From contig CP103416.1 in NCBI GenBank assembly GCA_024802545.1, positions 1,364,001 through 1,428,000 of the forward strand: 64,000 nt of DNA, in the 5' to 3' direction. Made by a program: the position numbers and the translations under genes. This DNA is from SAR92 clade bacterium H455 (GTDB lineage Bacteria > Pseudomonadota > Gammaproteobacteria > Pseudomonadales > Porticoccaceae). The notes beneath the pieces are model-generated. The model searched no databases and was not told where the DNA came from. It was given only the letters and a program-made list of their open reading frames with translations. Below are positions 53,101 to 61,752 of the stretch, piece by piece. Position 1 is the stretch's first letter. Each line of letters starts with the position of its first letter.

Positions 53101-53928
53101 ATGGCTTTTTCTTCAGATGTGGTTTCAATTGAAAAAAACGGTGCTATCGGCACCCTATGGCTGGATCGTCCAGAGAAGTTTAATGCCTTGACTCCAGAAT
53201 TGTGGGCAGCCATTCCAGTAGCGCTCAATGAGCTTGCTGCGGATGCCGACATTAGAGCCATTATCTTTGCCGGACGTGGCAGGCACTTCTGTGCAGGTAT
53301 AGATCTGATGGCCGGCGGTTTAGATGCTGAACATGCCAAGCAGGCGCCCTCTGAGGCAGTGGCTAATTTAAACCAACTTGGCTTTACCACAGCGTTTCAG
53401 GAAGCGATCTCGTCGCTGGCTAAATGCCAACTGCCAGTTATTGCAGTGGTCCACGGCTACTGCCTGGGTGCAGGTATTGATCTGATCACTGCCTGTGACG
53501 TACGTATCAGCGCCGCAGACGGTCAGTTTGGTGTGCGTGAGACGCGTATAGGCCTGGTTGCGGATGTGGGAACATTGCAGCGCCTACCGAAAATCATCAG
53601 TGCAGGACATATGGCTGAATTGGCTTACACAGGCAAAGATATCAATGCTGCCAGGGCGGAAAAAATCGGTTTGGTCAATGATGTCTATGAGGATTTTGAT
53701 AGCACCTATGCGGCGGCCATGGAAATGGCTCATACCATTGCTGCCAATCCACCCCTGGCAGTGCGTGGTACTAAGTTTATATTGCAGCAGAGTGAAGATC
53801 TGACCACTGAACAGAGCCTGTTGTTAAATGGTCTGTTCACTCTGATGACGAGTTTGAAGTCCAATGATATGCATGAAACGATGCAGGCATTTGGTGAGAA
53901 ACGCCCGCCGCTTTACACAGGTAGTTAA
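53101..53928 (+). CDS. delta(3,5)-delta(2,4)-dienoyl-CoA isomerase-like crotonase
   Basis: The 275-residue crotonase-fold enzyme keeps the three catalytic acids known for ECH1: Asp127 (in GAGIDLI), Glu147 (in GVRETRIG) and Asp155 (in LVADVGTLQRLPK), spaced 20 and 8 residues as in the rat enzyme. It would shift double bonds of 3,5-dienoyl-CoA made from unsaturated fatty acids with odd-numbered double bonds. GGAG lies about 10 bases before the ATG. It is last in the cluster; a bidirectional terminator follows. Confidence 0.93.
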   Translation: MAFSSDVVSIEKNGAIGTLWLDRPEKFNALTPELWAAIPVALNELAADADIRAIIFAGRGRHFCAGIDLMAGGLDAEHAKQAPSEAVANLNQLGFTTAFQEAISSLAKCQLPVIAVVHGYCLGAGIDLITACDVRISAADGQFGVRETRIGLVADVGTLQRLPKIISAGHMAELAYTGKDINAARAEKIGLVNDVYEDFDSTYAAAMEMAHTIAANPPLAVRGTKFILQQSEDLTTEQSLLLNGLFTLMTSLKSNDMHETMQAFGEKRPPLYTGS

Positions 53929-54012
53929 GAATTTTTTAAGAAGTGTTTTAAGAAGTGTTGTATCAGGTTTTTAAAATTGTACTAGATACTTTTTAAGCAA
54001 GTTAAGAACAAT

Positions 54013-54054
54013 AAAAAGCTGCATCCCAGCGCTCGCTGAGATGCAGCTTTTTTT
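54013..54054. terminator. bidirectional terminator
   Basis: AAAAAGCTGCATC pairs with GATGCAGCTTTTT over a CAGCGCTCGCTG inner stem, with A- and T-runs outside. It can end both the dienoyl-CoA isomerase transcript and the converging PQQ dehydrogenase gene. Confidence 0.93.
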
Positions 54055-54057
54055 GTG

Positions 54058-56286
54058 TTACATCATCATACCGCGTGTCGAATTTAATAGATCTGGATAA
54101 CGCTCACCAATCTTGGCAAGTCCGTAGTTGACCCAGTATTCAATCTTCTGCAGGAAGGTCATCTCGACCATTTCTGGCAGACGCTGTTGCTGGCGATCCA
54201 AGAAAGCATGGACCGCATCCACATCTGCAGATGTCAGGCTGGAGTAGAAGCCGGCCATACCTTTGTGGGCATAGGCGCCACCTAAGACAATCGCGGTGAA
54301 GTCGATATGGGTCTGCTCACTCATATGGCGCAAGTCAGGCAGTACATAGTTGGTCTTAGCACTGATGCCGTGACATGAGCCACAGTTGCGACTGTAGATC
54401 TCTTCGCCGCGAGTAATTACCTGCTCATCATTGTTAGCTTCATGGCCCAGGGCCATAATCACTGACTCGCCATTGTCTTGAATCGGCTGAGTTAGATTAA
54501 AATCGCCTTTCTTAAACACCAGCAGCTTGTTTTGATTGACGAAGTTACGCTTTACTTCATCGCCACCGGCAAGCATCAGAGCGCCACCGCTACCCTGAGC
54601 TACAGCTATATATTGTTCACCATCTAACTCATAGGTTATGGGCCCAGCTAGCACTGCGCTATCGGACTGGTACTGCCACAGAATGTCGCCGTTGGTGGCG
54701 TCATAGGCAGCAAATTTTCCGCCCCAGGTACCCTGAAAGACCAGGTCGCCGGCGGTGCTAAGAATGCCACCGTTTGAGGGCTTAGGGTGCTTAACCGACC
54801 AGGCACGTTGCTGTTTTATCGGGTCATAGGCGACCAACTCACCGTAGATCAGTGCATCCACTGCGGCGCGACCGGCAACCCAACTTTTTGGATCGCGAAC
54901 TTCATTGAGGTCAATACCGGTGTTCCAGCGATCAAGCTGATAGCTGACGGCATCCATTCCTTTAAAGTAGGTTGGGACATTTTGCACTGGAATGTACATC
55001 AGGCCGGTTTTAGGGCTGTAGGTCATTGGCTGCCAGTTGTGGGCACCGAAAGGGGCGGGCCAAATATAACTGCCGCCATTGGATTGATAGTCGGCGTACT
55101 TGGTCTCTACAGGGCGACCGGTGTCCATGTCTACATGACTAGCCCAGGTCACTTTGGCGAATTTGTCTGCTGAAAGCAGTTCACCAGTAACCCGATCCAA
55201 GACATAGAAGAAGCCATTCTTAGGTGCCTGCATAATCACTTTGCGGGTTTCGCCTTCAAGTTCAAGCTCGGCAAGTACCAGCTGCTGAGTGGCGGTGTAG
55301 TCCCAGTTATCTCTCGGTGTTACCTGATAGTGCCAAGCATATTCGCCGGTATCAGGCTTAAGGGCCACGATGGAGCTGAGGTAGAGATTGTCGCCGCCAC
55401 CGGGGCTGCGCAGATCACGATTCCATGGGGAGCCATTGCCTGTCCCTATATAGAGTAAGTCTAATTCGGGATCATAAACCAGAGAATCCCAAGCGGTGCC
55501 GCCACCGCCGCCGCCAACTGTGTACCACTCGTCACCCTTCCAGGTCTCCAGAGCAGCTTCTAGGGCAGGGCTTTCCTGGGGCTTGTTGCGATCTCCAGGA
55601 ACAGTATAAAAGCGCCATTTTTGTTCGCCAGTGTTGACGTCGAAGGCACTGACATAACCGCGCACACCGAGCTCGGCGCCACCGTTGCCAATCACAACCA
55701 TGCCTTTAACCACTCGTGGTGCACCGGTAATGCTGTAGTTGCTGTTGGGTGGGGTAGTTTGTACCGACCAGTTCTGTTCGCCAGTCAGAGCATTCAGGGC
55801 GATTAAACGACCGTCTAGAGCACCGAGAAACACTTGCAGAGGGGAGTTTTCATCCTCCTGCCAGATTGCCAGGCCGCGGTTAACTGGGCCGCAGCAGGTT
55901 TTAATTAGGTGGGATTTGGGCACCTTGGCATCAAAGTGCCAGAGCTCTTCACCAGTGCGCGCATCTAGAGCATAAGCATGACTCCAGCCAGTGCTGACAT
56001 AGATCACACCGTTGTGTACCAGAGGAGTAGCTTCCATACCGCGAGCGGTTTCAAACTTAAACGACCAGGCCAGGTCCAATTCATCGACATTGTCGCGATT
56101 AACCTTGTCCAGTGGACTGAAACGCTGCTCCTGATAATCGCGGCCATAACTTAGCCACTCAGCATCGGGATTGGAGATCGACTCTTCGTTGACCACAGTG
56201 ACTTGAGCCGCAGGCTGGGCAATGGTCAGGCTTGATAGCCCGAGCAGTGCAGCGGTGGTAAGGCTGGTGAGCGTGCGTAAAAGCAT
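54058..56286 (-). CDS. PQQ-dependent alcohol dehydrogenase with C-terminal heme c
   Basis: The 742-residue periplasmic quinohemoprotein oxidises alcohols and passes electrons to its own cytochrome domain. It has a signal peptide (1-23), an eight-bladed propeller with GAELGVRG (Glu205) and GTGNGSPWN (Asn284) as metal ligands, the adjacent pair Cys131-Cys132, and the catalytic Asp329 in NWDYTAT. The residue two after Asp329 is Thr331, as in calcium-type enzymes; the lanthanide type has Asp there. CGSCHG at 635-640 binds heme c, with Met677 a likely axial ligand. About 65 residues follow the heme ligand, ending in Met-Met-Met. The gene for PQQ synthesis is not here. Confidence 0.95.
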   Translation of the reverse strand: MLLRTLTSLTTAALLGLSSLTIAQPAAQVTVVNEESISNPDAEWLSYGRDYQEQRFSPLDKVNRDNVDELDLAWSFKFETARGMEATPLVHNGVIYVSTGWSHAYALDARTGEELWHFDAKVPKSHLIKTCCGPVNRGLAIWQEDENSPLQVFLGALDGRLIALNALTGEQNWSVQTTPPNSNYSITGAPRVVKGMVVIGNGGAELGVRGYVSAFDVNTGEQKWRFYTVPGDRNKPQESPALEAALETWKGDEWYTVGGGGGGTAWDSLVYDPELDLLYIGTGNGSPWNRDLRSPGGGDNLYLSSIVALKPDTGEYAWHYQVTPRDNWDYTATQQLVLAELELEGETRKVIMQAPKNGFFYVLDRVTGELLSADKFAKVTWASHVDMDTGRPVETKYADYQSNGGSYIWPAPFGAHNWQPMTYSPKTGLMYIPVQNVPTYFKGMDAVSYQLDRWNTGIDLNEVRDPKSWVAGRAAVDALIYGELVAYDPIKQQRAWSVKHPKPSNGGILSTAGDLVFQGTWGGKFAAYDATNGDILWQYQSDSAVLAGPITYELDGEQYIAVAQGSGGALMLAGGDEVKRNFVNQNKLLVFKKGDFNLTQPIQDNGESVIMALGHEANNDEQVITRGEEIYSRNCGSCHGISAKTNYVLPDLRHMSEQTHIDFTAIVLGGAYAHKGMAGFYSSLTSADVDAVHAFLDRQQQRLPEMVEMTFLQKIEYWVNYGLAKIGERYPDLLNSTRGMMM

Positions 56287-56534
56287 AGTGTTCCCCTCTG
56301 TGCGAACCGGTTAATGGCGTTAAACGGCGCGCTAATTTTCTTTTTATAGTGTGTTTATGCAAACTTATTATGTGACTGGATTGTAGGCTGTAAACAATCC
56401 CTTAGCTAAGGCTTTTAGTATCTGCCTGGGGCGCTGTTATGTAAATGGCAACTGATGACTGATTAGTCCCGCTGCTGTCTGCGGTTCTGAGCTAAATGGA
56501 CTAGGTTAAATAGCTCGGCTAAACAGTCAGGATT

Positions 56535-57608
56535 CTAAAGCATCGAAGACTGATGAATTATCTCCCTCGAATTAGCTGGCAGGGAAATACTTGTGCCATC
56601 CTGTCCTAAGGTTATATCAGAGAATACCTCTACTACTCCTTCAAGCCAGATCGCTTCCATACCAGGTGCCATAAGCGGTGGCACAATATGGTAGTAGAGC
56701 AGGTGACCTACGCGTGCATCCCGCGCGATTTCGGCAGCCTCCACCGGAGTGGTGTGGTAGTCGTGAATATCATTGAAAAGCTTTTCCCGCAGTGGATTGC
56801 CGATTCGCGCCGCAGACTCGGCCATTAGTACCACCAGCTTGGTCGACAGTGCCTCATGGACGAGTAGATCAACTCCCGCGGAATGTTTCTCTATGGTGGG
56901 AGACTTAACCGTATCTCCAGAAATAAGTAGGCTGCGGCCTTTATAGGTAAATTTGTAGGCCACTGCAGGCGTGACCGGGAAGTGATCGGCGCTGATCATT
57001 TCTATCTTAAGATTTTCATTGCCATAGACCGTTACTGACTCACCGATTTTGGGTAAGGCAAAACCCTTTGGACTCATGCCAGCACCACTGGGTGGTGCGA
57101 CCGCAACCCCGTGATGATCTGTGCGATGCACTGCATCCTGAGCATAGGCTCGATTAAAACCGCTGATAATTTCCGCGACACCTGCGGGACCATAAACCGG
57201 CAGTGGGCCGCTGTTATTGTCTGCCACCCAGCGCAACATGGCCATTTCACCTAGACCATCTATATGGTCGGAGTGAAAATGGGTCAAAAATAGCGCCTCG
57301 ATTTTGCCCTGATTAAATCCCATGCGACCAAGATTGCGCGCGCCATTGGTACCGGCATCGACAACAAATAACTGCTCACCAGCCATCACTGCAACACAGG
57401 GGCCGGAGCGATTGTCACTGGGCATCGGGCCTCCGGCACCGCAGAGGCTGATATGTAAACCGTCGGGCAGTTCTGCCAGTGGTTGCTGAGACATTATTTT
57501 ATCCAGGGCGCCCGGGAGTATTTTCAGCATGATAGCGCCGCGCTCACTGTAGGCCGTGAGGGCCAGAGCCAGCAATACGATGGTGCCCGCTACATAGGAT
57601 TTTTTCAT
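56535..57608 (-). CDS. metallo-beta-lactamase-fold hydrolase, membrane-anchored
   Basis: The 357-residue protein has an N-terminal hydrophobic segment (about 4-22) that anchors or exports it, then a metallo-beta-lactamase fold with THFHSDHIDGLG (about 110-121), a second metal region ISGDTVKSP and later His residues. It resembles arylsulfatase/ribonuclease Z-like hydrolases. The start at 57608 gives MKKSYVAGTIVLLALAL; a longer reading from 57668 is less signal-like. It is next to the PQQ dehydrogenase on the same strand, 248 bases apart. Confidence 0.88.
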   Translation of the reverse strand: MKKSYVAGTIVLLALALTAYSERGAIMLKILPGALDKIMSQQPLAELPDGLHISLCGAGGPMPSDNRSGPCVAVMAGEQLFVVDAGTNGARNLGRMGFNQGKIEALFLTHFHSDHIDGLGEMAMLRWVADNNSGPLPVYGPAGVAEIISGFNRAYAQDAVHRTDHHGVAVAPPSGAGMSPKGFALPKIGESVTVYGNENLKIEMISADHFPVTPAVAYKFTYKGRSLLISGDTVKSPTIEKHSAGVDLLVHEALSTKLVVLMAESAARIGNPLREKLFNDIHDYHTTPVEAAEIARDARVGHLLYYHIVPPLMAPGMEAIWLEGVVEVFSDITLGQDGTSISLPANSREIIHQSSML

Positions 57609-57815
57609 GGGTCTTATATCTCGTCTAAAAAGGTGTTTGGAGCTCAGAGTTGGGCTGAATAGTTGCATCTGTCGGTATGTGCGTCAATATAATTGGCGCT
57701 ATCTGTGGCTTGATCAGAATTGCGCTGCCATGGCTACTGAATATGGGCTGCTGCATAAATACCTTAATTACGTTTTAATAACCGCCTAAAATAATAATAA
57801 GAGCGCTTAGCTACC

Positions 57816-59162
57816 ATGATCCACTTTATTAAACCGCGTCTCATTCAACTGTTTACCAGCCAATGGCTGCGCAATCTGCGTCGCCGTCGAGTGGAGAAAC
57901 GCCGCCTGGCCAATAGCCAAGCGCATCAGGTAACCGTTTATCTTCGTCTCAATGACGCCCACAGTTATCTTTTATTGCAAGTGTTACAGCAGTTTGCTCA
58001 GCGCTATCCGGTGAGCTTTGACTTTCGCACTGTGCTCAATCTTCAACAAGATATGTATCCGGCACCGGCCCTTTGGCAGAGCAATGCCTTTGCCGATGGC
58101 GCACATCTGGCGCAGCTTTATAATCTGCGTTTCCCGACTCAGCCGCCTCAGGCGTCAGCGAGCAGGACTAGGCAGCTAACGGCCCAGTTGCTGCACTGGG
58201 AGTTGCAGCCCGGTTATCTCGAAAATGCCTTGCAGTTGTTTGATGCCTATTGGCAAGGTCAAGGGCAGGGCCAGAATGATATTTTGGACAAGATTGTCGA
58301 TACTAGGATTAGCGAGCATGCTGAATGTTACAGCCATCACTTGCAGGCTAATGAGGCACTGCTTAAACAGCAGGGACATTATCTCAGCGCTATGCTGCAC
58401 TACGGCGGTGAATGGTACTGGGGCATTAATCGACTGGAGTATCTGGAGCAGCGATTAAATGAGATGGATTTGCAGCAAAACCAGAGCAGTGCCGTTGTCT
58501 TTGACAAAAGCCACAGGGATTTCTGTGGTCAGAGTTTGAACACTAGGCGCAGCGATGAAGGAACAGGGCAGGTCAACGCCATTGTTATGTACTGGTCCAT
58601 GCGCAGCCCCTATTCCTATCTTGCCTTGGTGCGGGCTCGGCAACTGGCCGACCACTATCAGGTACCCTTGGAGGTGAAGCCGGTATTGCCGATGGTGATG
58701 CGGCGCATGCAGGTGCCGAAAACCAAGAGTGGTTATATCACTGCAGATGTAAAACGCGAGGCGGACAAATATGGCATTCCCTTTGGTCGTATTGCCGATC
58801 CTCTGGGTGCAGGAGTCGAGCGCTGCTATGCGCTATTTGCCTATGCTCAGTCTCGTGGACTGGGTTTGAGTTTTTTACAGAGCTGCGCCGAGGGTGTTTG
58901 GTCCGAAGGGATTCTCTCAGAGTCAGATAGTGGATTGCAGCAGTTGGTGGAGCGTGCGGGGCTCGACTGGAGTCAAGCGCGGCCGCTACTTAAAGATGAT
59001 TCCTGGAGGTTTTGGGCCCAGGATAATTTGGCCGAGCTCTATGGCCAGGATCTCTGGGGTGTGCCGAGTTTGGTGTATGGCGAAACGAAAGTATTTGGTC
59101 AGGATCGCCTCGACCGTATCGAACAGGGGATTATTAAAGACCTTGCTGAGCGCACTCAATAA
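57816..59162 (+). CDS. tandem DsbA-like (2-hydroxychromene-2-carboxylate isomerase type) protein
   Basis: The 448-residue protein has two thioredoxin-superfamily DsbA-like domains (about 38-215 and 245-440). The second is the better preserved: YWSMRSPYSYLALVRARQLADHY at its start and DLWGVPSLVYGETKVFGQDRLD at the end, with Ser in the active-site place instead of the CxxC. That is the glutathione-dependent isomerase type, not disulfide chemistry. The basic N-terminus (LRNLRRRRVEKRR) is not a signal peptide. Role unknown. Confidence 0.85.
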   Translation: MIHFIKPRLIQLFTSQWLRNLRRRRVEKRRLANSQAHQVTVYLRLNDAHSYLLLQVLQQFAQRYPVSFDFRTVLNLQQDMYPAPALWQSNAFADGAHLAQLYNLRFPTQPPQASASRTRQLTAQLLHWELQPGYLENALQLFDAYWQGQGQGQNDILDKIVDTRISEHAECYSHHLQANEALLKQQGHYLSAMLHYGGEWYWGINRLEYLEQRLNEMDLQQNQSSAVVFDKSHRDFCGQSLNTRRSDEGTGQVNAIVMYWSMRSPYSYLALVRARQLADHYQVPLEVKPVLPMVMRRMQVPKTKSGYITADVKREADKYGIPFGRIADPLGAGVERCYALFAYAQSRGLGLSFLQSCAEGVWSEGILSESDSGLQQLVERAGLDWSQARPLLKDDSWRFWAQDNLAELYGQDLWGVPSLVYGETKVFGQDRLDRIEQGIIKDLAERTQ

Positions 59163-59191
59163 TAAAATTAAAAATAATAAAGAGTATGTAA

Positions 59192-60130
59192 ATGACCTTT
59201 TCTAATCGCATTACCCAATTAACCGGTGCGCAGTACCCGATTATTCAGGCCCCTATGGGCTGGATTGCCCGTTCACAGCTGGCCGCTGCGGTGAGCAATG
59301 CTGGCGGCTTGGGTGTAATTGAAACCAGCTCTGGTGAGCTGGACAATATCAAACTGGAAGTGGCGAAGATGCGCGAACTCACCGACAAGCCATTTGGTAT
59401 GAATGTGGCGCTGTCCTATGTGCGGGACAGCAACATTATCGATTTTGTGGTCGAGCAGGGAATCAAATTTGTCACCACCTCCTCGGGCAGTCCCAGTGTC
59501 TGCACCAAGGACTTTCAAGCAGCGGGGATCACGGTGTTTCATGTGGTACCGACTCTGGAGATGGCGCTTAAAGCGCTGCATGCAGGTGTTGATGGCCTGG
59601 TGGTAGAAGGAGGCGAAGGCGGTGGTTTTAAAAATCCTAGCCCGGTCTCCTCTATGGTGTTGTTGCCGTTGATCCGCGCCCAGTGCGATGTGCCCATTAT
59701 CGCTGCTGGCGGTATTGCCGATGGCCCCTCCATGGCCGCCGCGTTTGCTCTAGGTGCTGAGGGTGTGCAGATGGGCACAAGGATGCTTTCCTGCGCCGAG
59801 TCGCCGGTGCACAATAACTGGAAAGAGGCGATCGTGAACTGCCGTGAAACCGATACAGTATTTTTGAATCAGCAGGGGCGACCGGCACTGCGGGCACTGA
59901 AGACGGAATTGACTGCGGGTCTCGAACCTCTGGGCAAGTTTAATATCATGGAGCATATGGCTAATTTACAGGCGCTCTATTTCGGTGGTGATATGGAAGC
60001 TGCGATTCCACTGCAGGGTCAGGTGGGTGGTCGTATAGACAGGGTGCTGAGTGCCGAGGAAATAATTGATGAAACCATGGCGGGTTTTAATGCCGCAATT
60101 GATAATCTTCATCGTCAATACGGCCAATAG
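59192..60130 (+). CDS. nitronate monooxygenase-family flavoprotein
   Basis: The 312-residue TIM-barrel flavoprotein is a paralogue of the protein at 40075, with QYPIIQAPMGWIARSQLAAAVSNAGGLGVIE, VVEGGEGGGFKNPSP and IIAAGGIADGPSMAAAFALGAEGVQMGTRM. It binds FMN and may oxidise nitronates or reduce enoyl groups. It lies 29 bases after the DsbA-like gene in the same direction. Confidence 0.9.
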   Translation: MTFSNRITQLTGAQYPIIQAPMGWIARSQLAAAVSNAGGLGVIETSSGELDNIKLEVAKMRELTDKPFGMNVALSYVRDSNIIDFVVEQGIKFVTTSSGSPSVCTKDFQAAGITVFHVVPTLEMALKALHAGVDGLVVEGGEGGGFKNPSPVSSMVLLPLIRAQCDVPIIAAGGIADGPSMAAAFALGAEGVQMGTRMLSCAESPVHNNWKEAIVNCRETDTVFLNQQGRPALRALKTELTAGLEPLGKFNIMEHMANLQALYFGGDMEAAIPLQGQVGGRIDRVLSAEEIIDETMAGFNAAIDNLHRQYGQ

Positions 60131-60185
60131 GTTGGATTAACGGTTATAATCGAAAGCATAATTTAACTAGTATAAAGAGAGATAG

Positions 60186-61148
60186 ATGGCCGACTACGAT
60201 GTCTTTAATGGTGATGCAGATGGTATCTGCGCACTGCTGCAGCTGCGCTTTGCCGAGCCTCGTGACGCTCAACTAGTCACTGGCGTAAAGCGAGAAATTG
60301 ACCTTTTAAATCGAGTTTATCCCGCGGCCGACGATCGTATTACGGTACTGGATATCTCTCTGGATAAAAATCGCGAAGGCTTAAACCGGGCACTGCATGT
60401 GGGCGCTCAGGTATTTTATGTGGATCACCATTTTGCCGGCACTGTTCCGGCTTCTGCATCACTTAAATCATTGATCAATGAAGCGCCGGATGTCTGTACA
60501 TCTGTACTGATCAATCATTACCTCCGTGGTGCTTACCGCGAGTGGGCAGTGGTGGGTACCTATGGTGACAATCTCAAGCATACGGCTGAGGGGCTGATTA
60601 AGAATCTGCACTTCTCGGCTGAGCAGGCTGAGGCACTGGAAAATCTCGGCATATATATTAACTACAATGGCTATGGGGCAAATGTTGAAGAGCTGCACTT
60701 CGCCCCGGATGAACTCTATCGTTTACTCCGTCAGTATCGCAGCCCATTCGACTTTGTTACCGATAATAAAGCGGATTTCCAAAAACTTGAGCAGGGCTAT
60801 CATCAGGATCTCGAAGCGGCACAGTCGACTGTTGCCCTGGTGGCCAGTGATACAGTTGCTGCCTTTGTACTGCCGGATCAGCCCTGGGCCCGTCGCGTCA
60901 GTGGGGTCTACAGTAATCAGCTGGCGAACGATAATCCTGATCGCGGTCATGCGGTGCTGACGGTTAAGTCCAACGGTAACTATTTGGTTAGCGTGCGCGC
61001 GCCACTTAACAATAAGAAGGGTGCTGCGGCACTCTGTATGCAATTTGCTACAGGTGGTGGTCGTGAGGCTGCTGCGGGAATCAATGATTTGCCGGCAGAT
61101 ATGCTGGCGTCATTTTTGGATGCTTTTAAGAAAGCGTTTGGCGCTTAA
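60186..61148 (+). CDS. DHH-family phosphoesterase
   Basis: The 320-residue protein has the DHH superfamily motifs: NGDADGICA (residues 8-16), VLDIS, the DHH triplet Asp80-His81-His82 in YVDHHFAGT, and the C-terminal DHHA1-type GGGREAAAGIN. The family cleaves nanoRNA or cyclic dinucleotides with manganese; RecJ is a larger relative. No extra domain is present, so it resembles small RNA/pAp phosphatases. Substrate not decided by sequence. Confidence 0.9.
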   Translation: MADYDVFNGDADGICALLQLRFAEPRDAQLVTGVKREIDLLNRVYPAADDRITVLDISLDKNREGLNRALHVGAQVFYVDHHFAGTVPASASLKSLINEAPDVCTSVLINHYLRGAYREWAVVGTYGDNLKHTAEGLIKNLHFSAEQAEALENLGIYINYNGYGANVEELHFAPDELYRLLRQYRSPFDFVTDNKADFQKLEQGYHQDLEAAQSTVALVASDTVAAFVLPDQPWARRVSGVYSNQLANDNPDRGHAVLTVKSNGNYLVSVRAPLNNKKGAAALCMQFATGGGREAAAGINDLPADMLASFLDAFKKAFGA

Positions 61149-61203
61149 TTTATAGCGCGTAATATACGATTTTTAGTAACCAGTAATATAAGGAGAGAAA
61201 ATT

Positions 61204-61689
61204 TTGTCCAAGGCACGCCCATTTTCCATTTTAGGTATTCAGCAGATCGCCGTCGGTGGCGCCAGCAAAGCTAAGTTGCGCGGTTTCTGGGTCGACTTGT
61301 TGGGGTTAAAATATCGCGATACCTTTGTCAGTGAATCTGAAAATGTCGATGAAGATATCTGTGAGATGGGTGCCGGTGCCTTTGCCGTGGAAGTGGATTT
61401 GATGCAGCCTCTGGATGCTGAGCGACGACCGCGGGTGGATAAACCGGCACTGAATCATGTGGGACTCTGGGTTGATGATTTGGCGTCGGCCGTGGATTGG
61501 CTCACTGAACAGGGTCTGCGCTTTACCCCCGGTGGTATTCGCAAAGGTGCGGCAGGGCACGACGTGTGTTTTGTTCATCCCGTGGCCAATGAAGAATTCC
61601 CCCTCTCGGCCGAAGGTGTCTTGGTTGAGTTGGTGCAGGCACCAGAGACGGTTATTGCAGCTTATAAGGTTTTGGCTGAGGCTTCTTAG
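61204..61689 (+). CDS. VOC-family (glyoxalase/bleomycin-resistance) protein
   Basis: The 161-residue protein has two beta-alpha-beta-beta-beta modules (about 8-85 and 88-158), with [15 protein letters not shown] and [25 protein letters not shown] in typical places and [10 protein letters not shown] at the end. The TTG start at 61204 has AAGGAG 9 bases upstream. It may be a lactoylglutathione lyase-like or dioxygenase-like protein; the first metal ligand is a Gln (IQQIAVGG), so activity is uncertain. Confidence 0.88.
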   Translation: MSKARPFSILGIQQIAVGGASKAKLRGFWVDLLGLKYRDTFVSESENVDEDICEMGAGAFAVEVDLMQPLDAERRPRVDKPALNHVGLWVDDLASAVDWLTEQGLRFTPGGIRKGAAGHDVCFVHPVANEEFPLSAEGVLVELVQAPETVIAAYKVLAEAS

Positions 61690-61705
61690 TCTAGGTTTTT
61701 TATTA

Positions 61706-61752
61706 AAAGCTCTTAATCTAGAGCTTTTAATCTAGGGCTTTTAATCTAGAGG
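61706..61752 (+). repeat. three 14-bp tandem repeats between converging genes
   Basis: AGCTCTTAATCTAG, AGCTTTTAATCTAG and GGCTTTTAATCTAG lie in a row after the VOC gene and reach into the last codons of dnaE2. They share AGCTCTTAATCT with the 16-bp repeats at 45611-45674. Confidence 0.75.

Noticed and set aside
57607-57789. 60-codon plus-strand frame at the start of the metallo-hydrolase gene
   Set aside because: It overlaps the divergent gene's start and promoter area, and no family or ribosome-binding site is visible.
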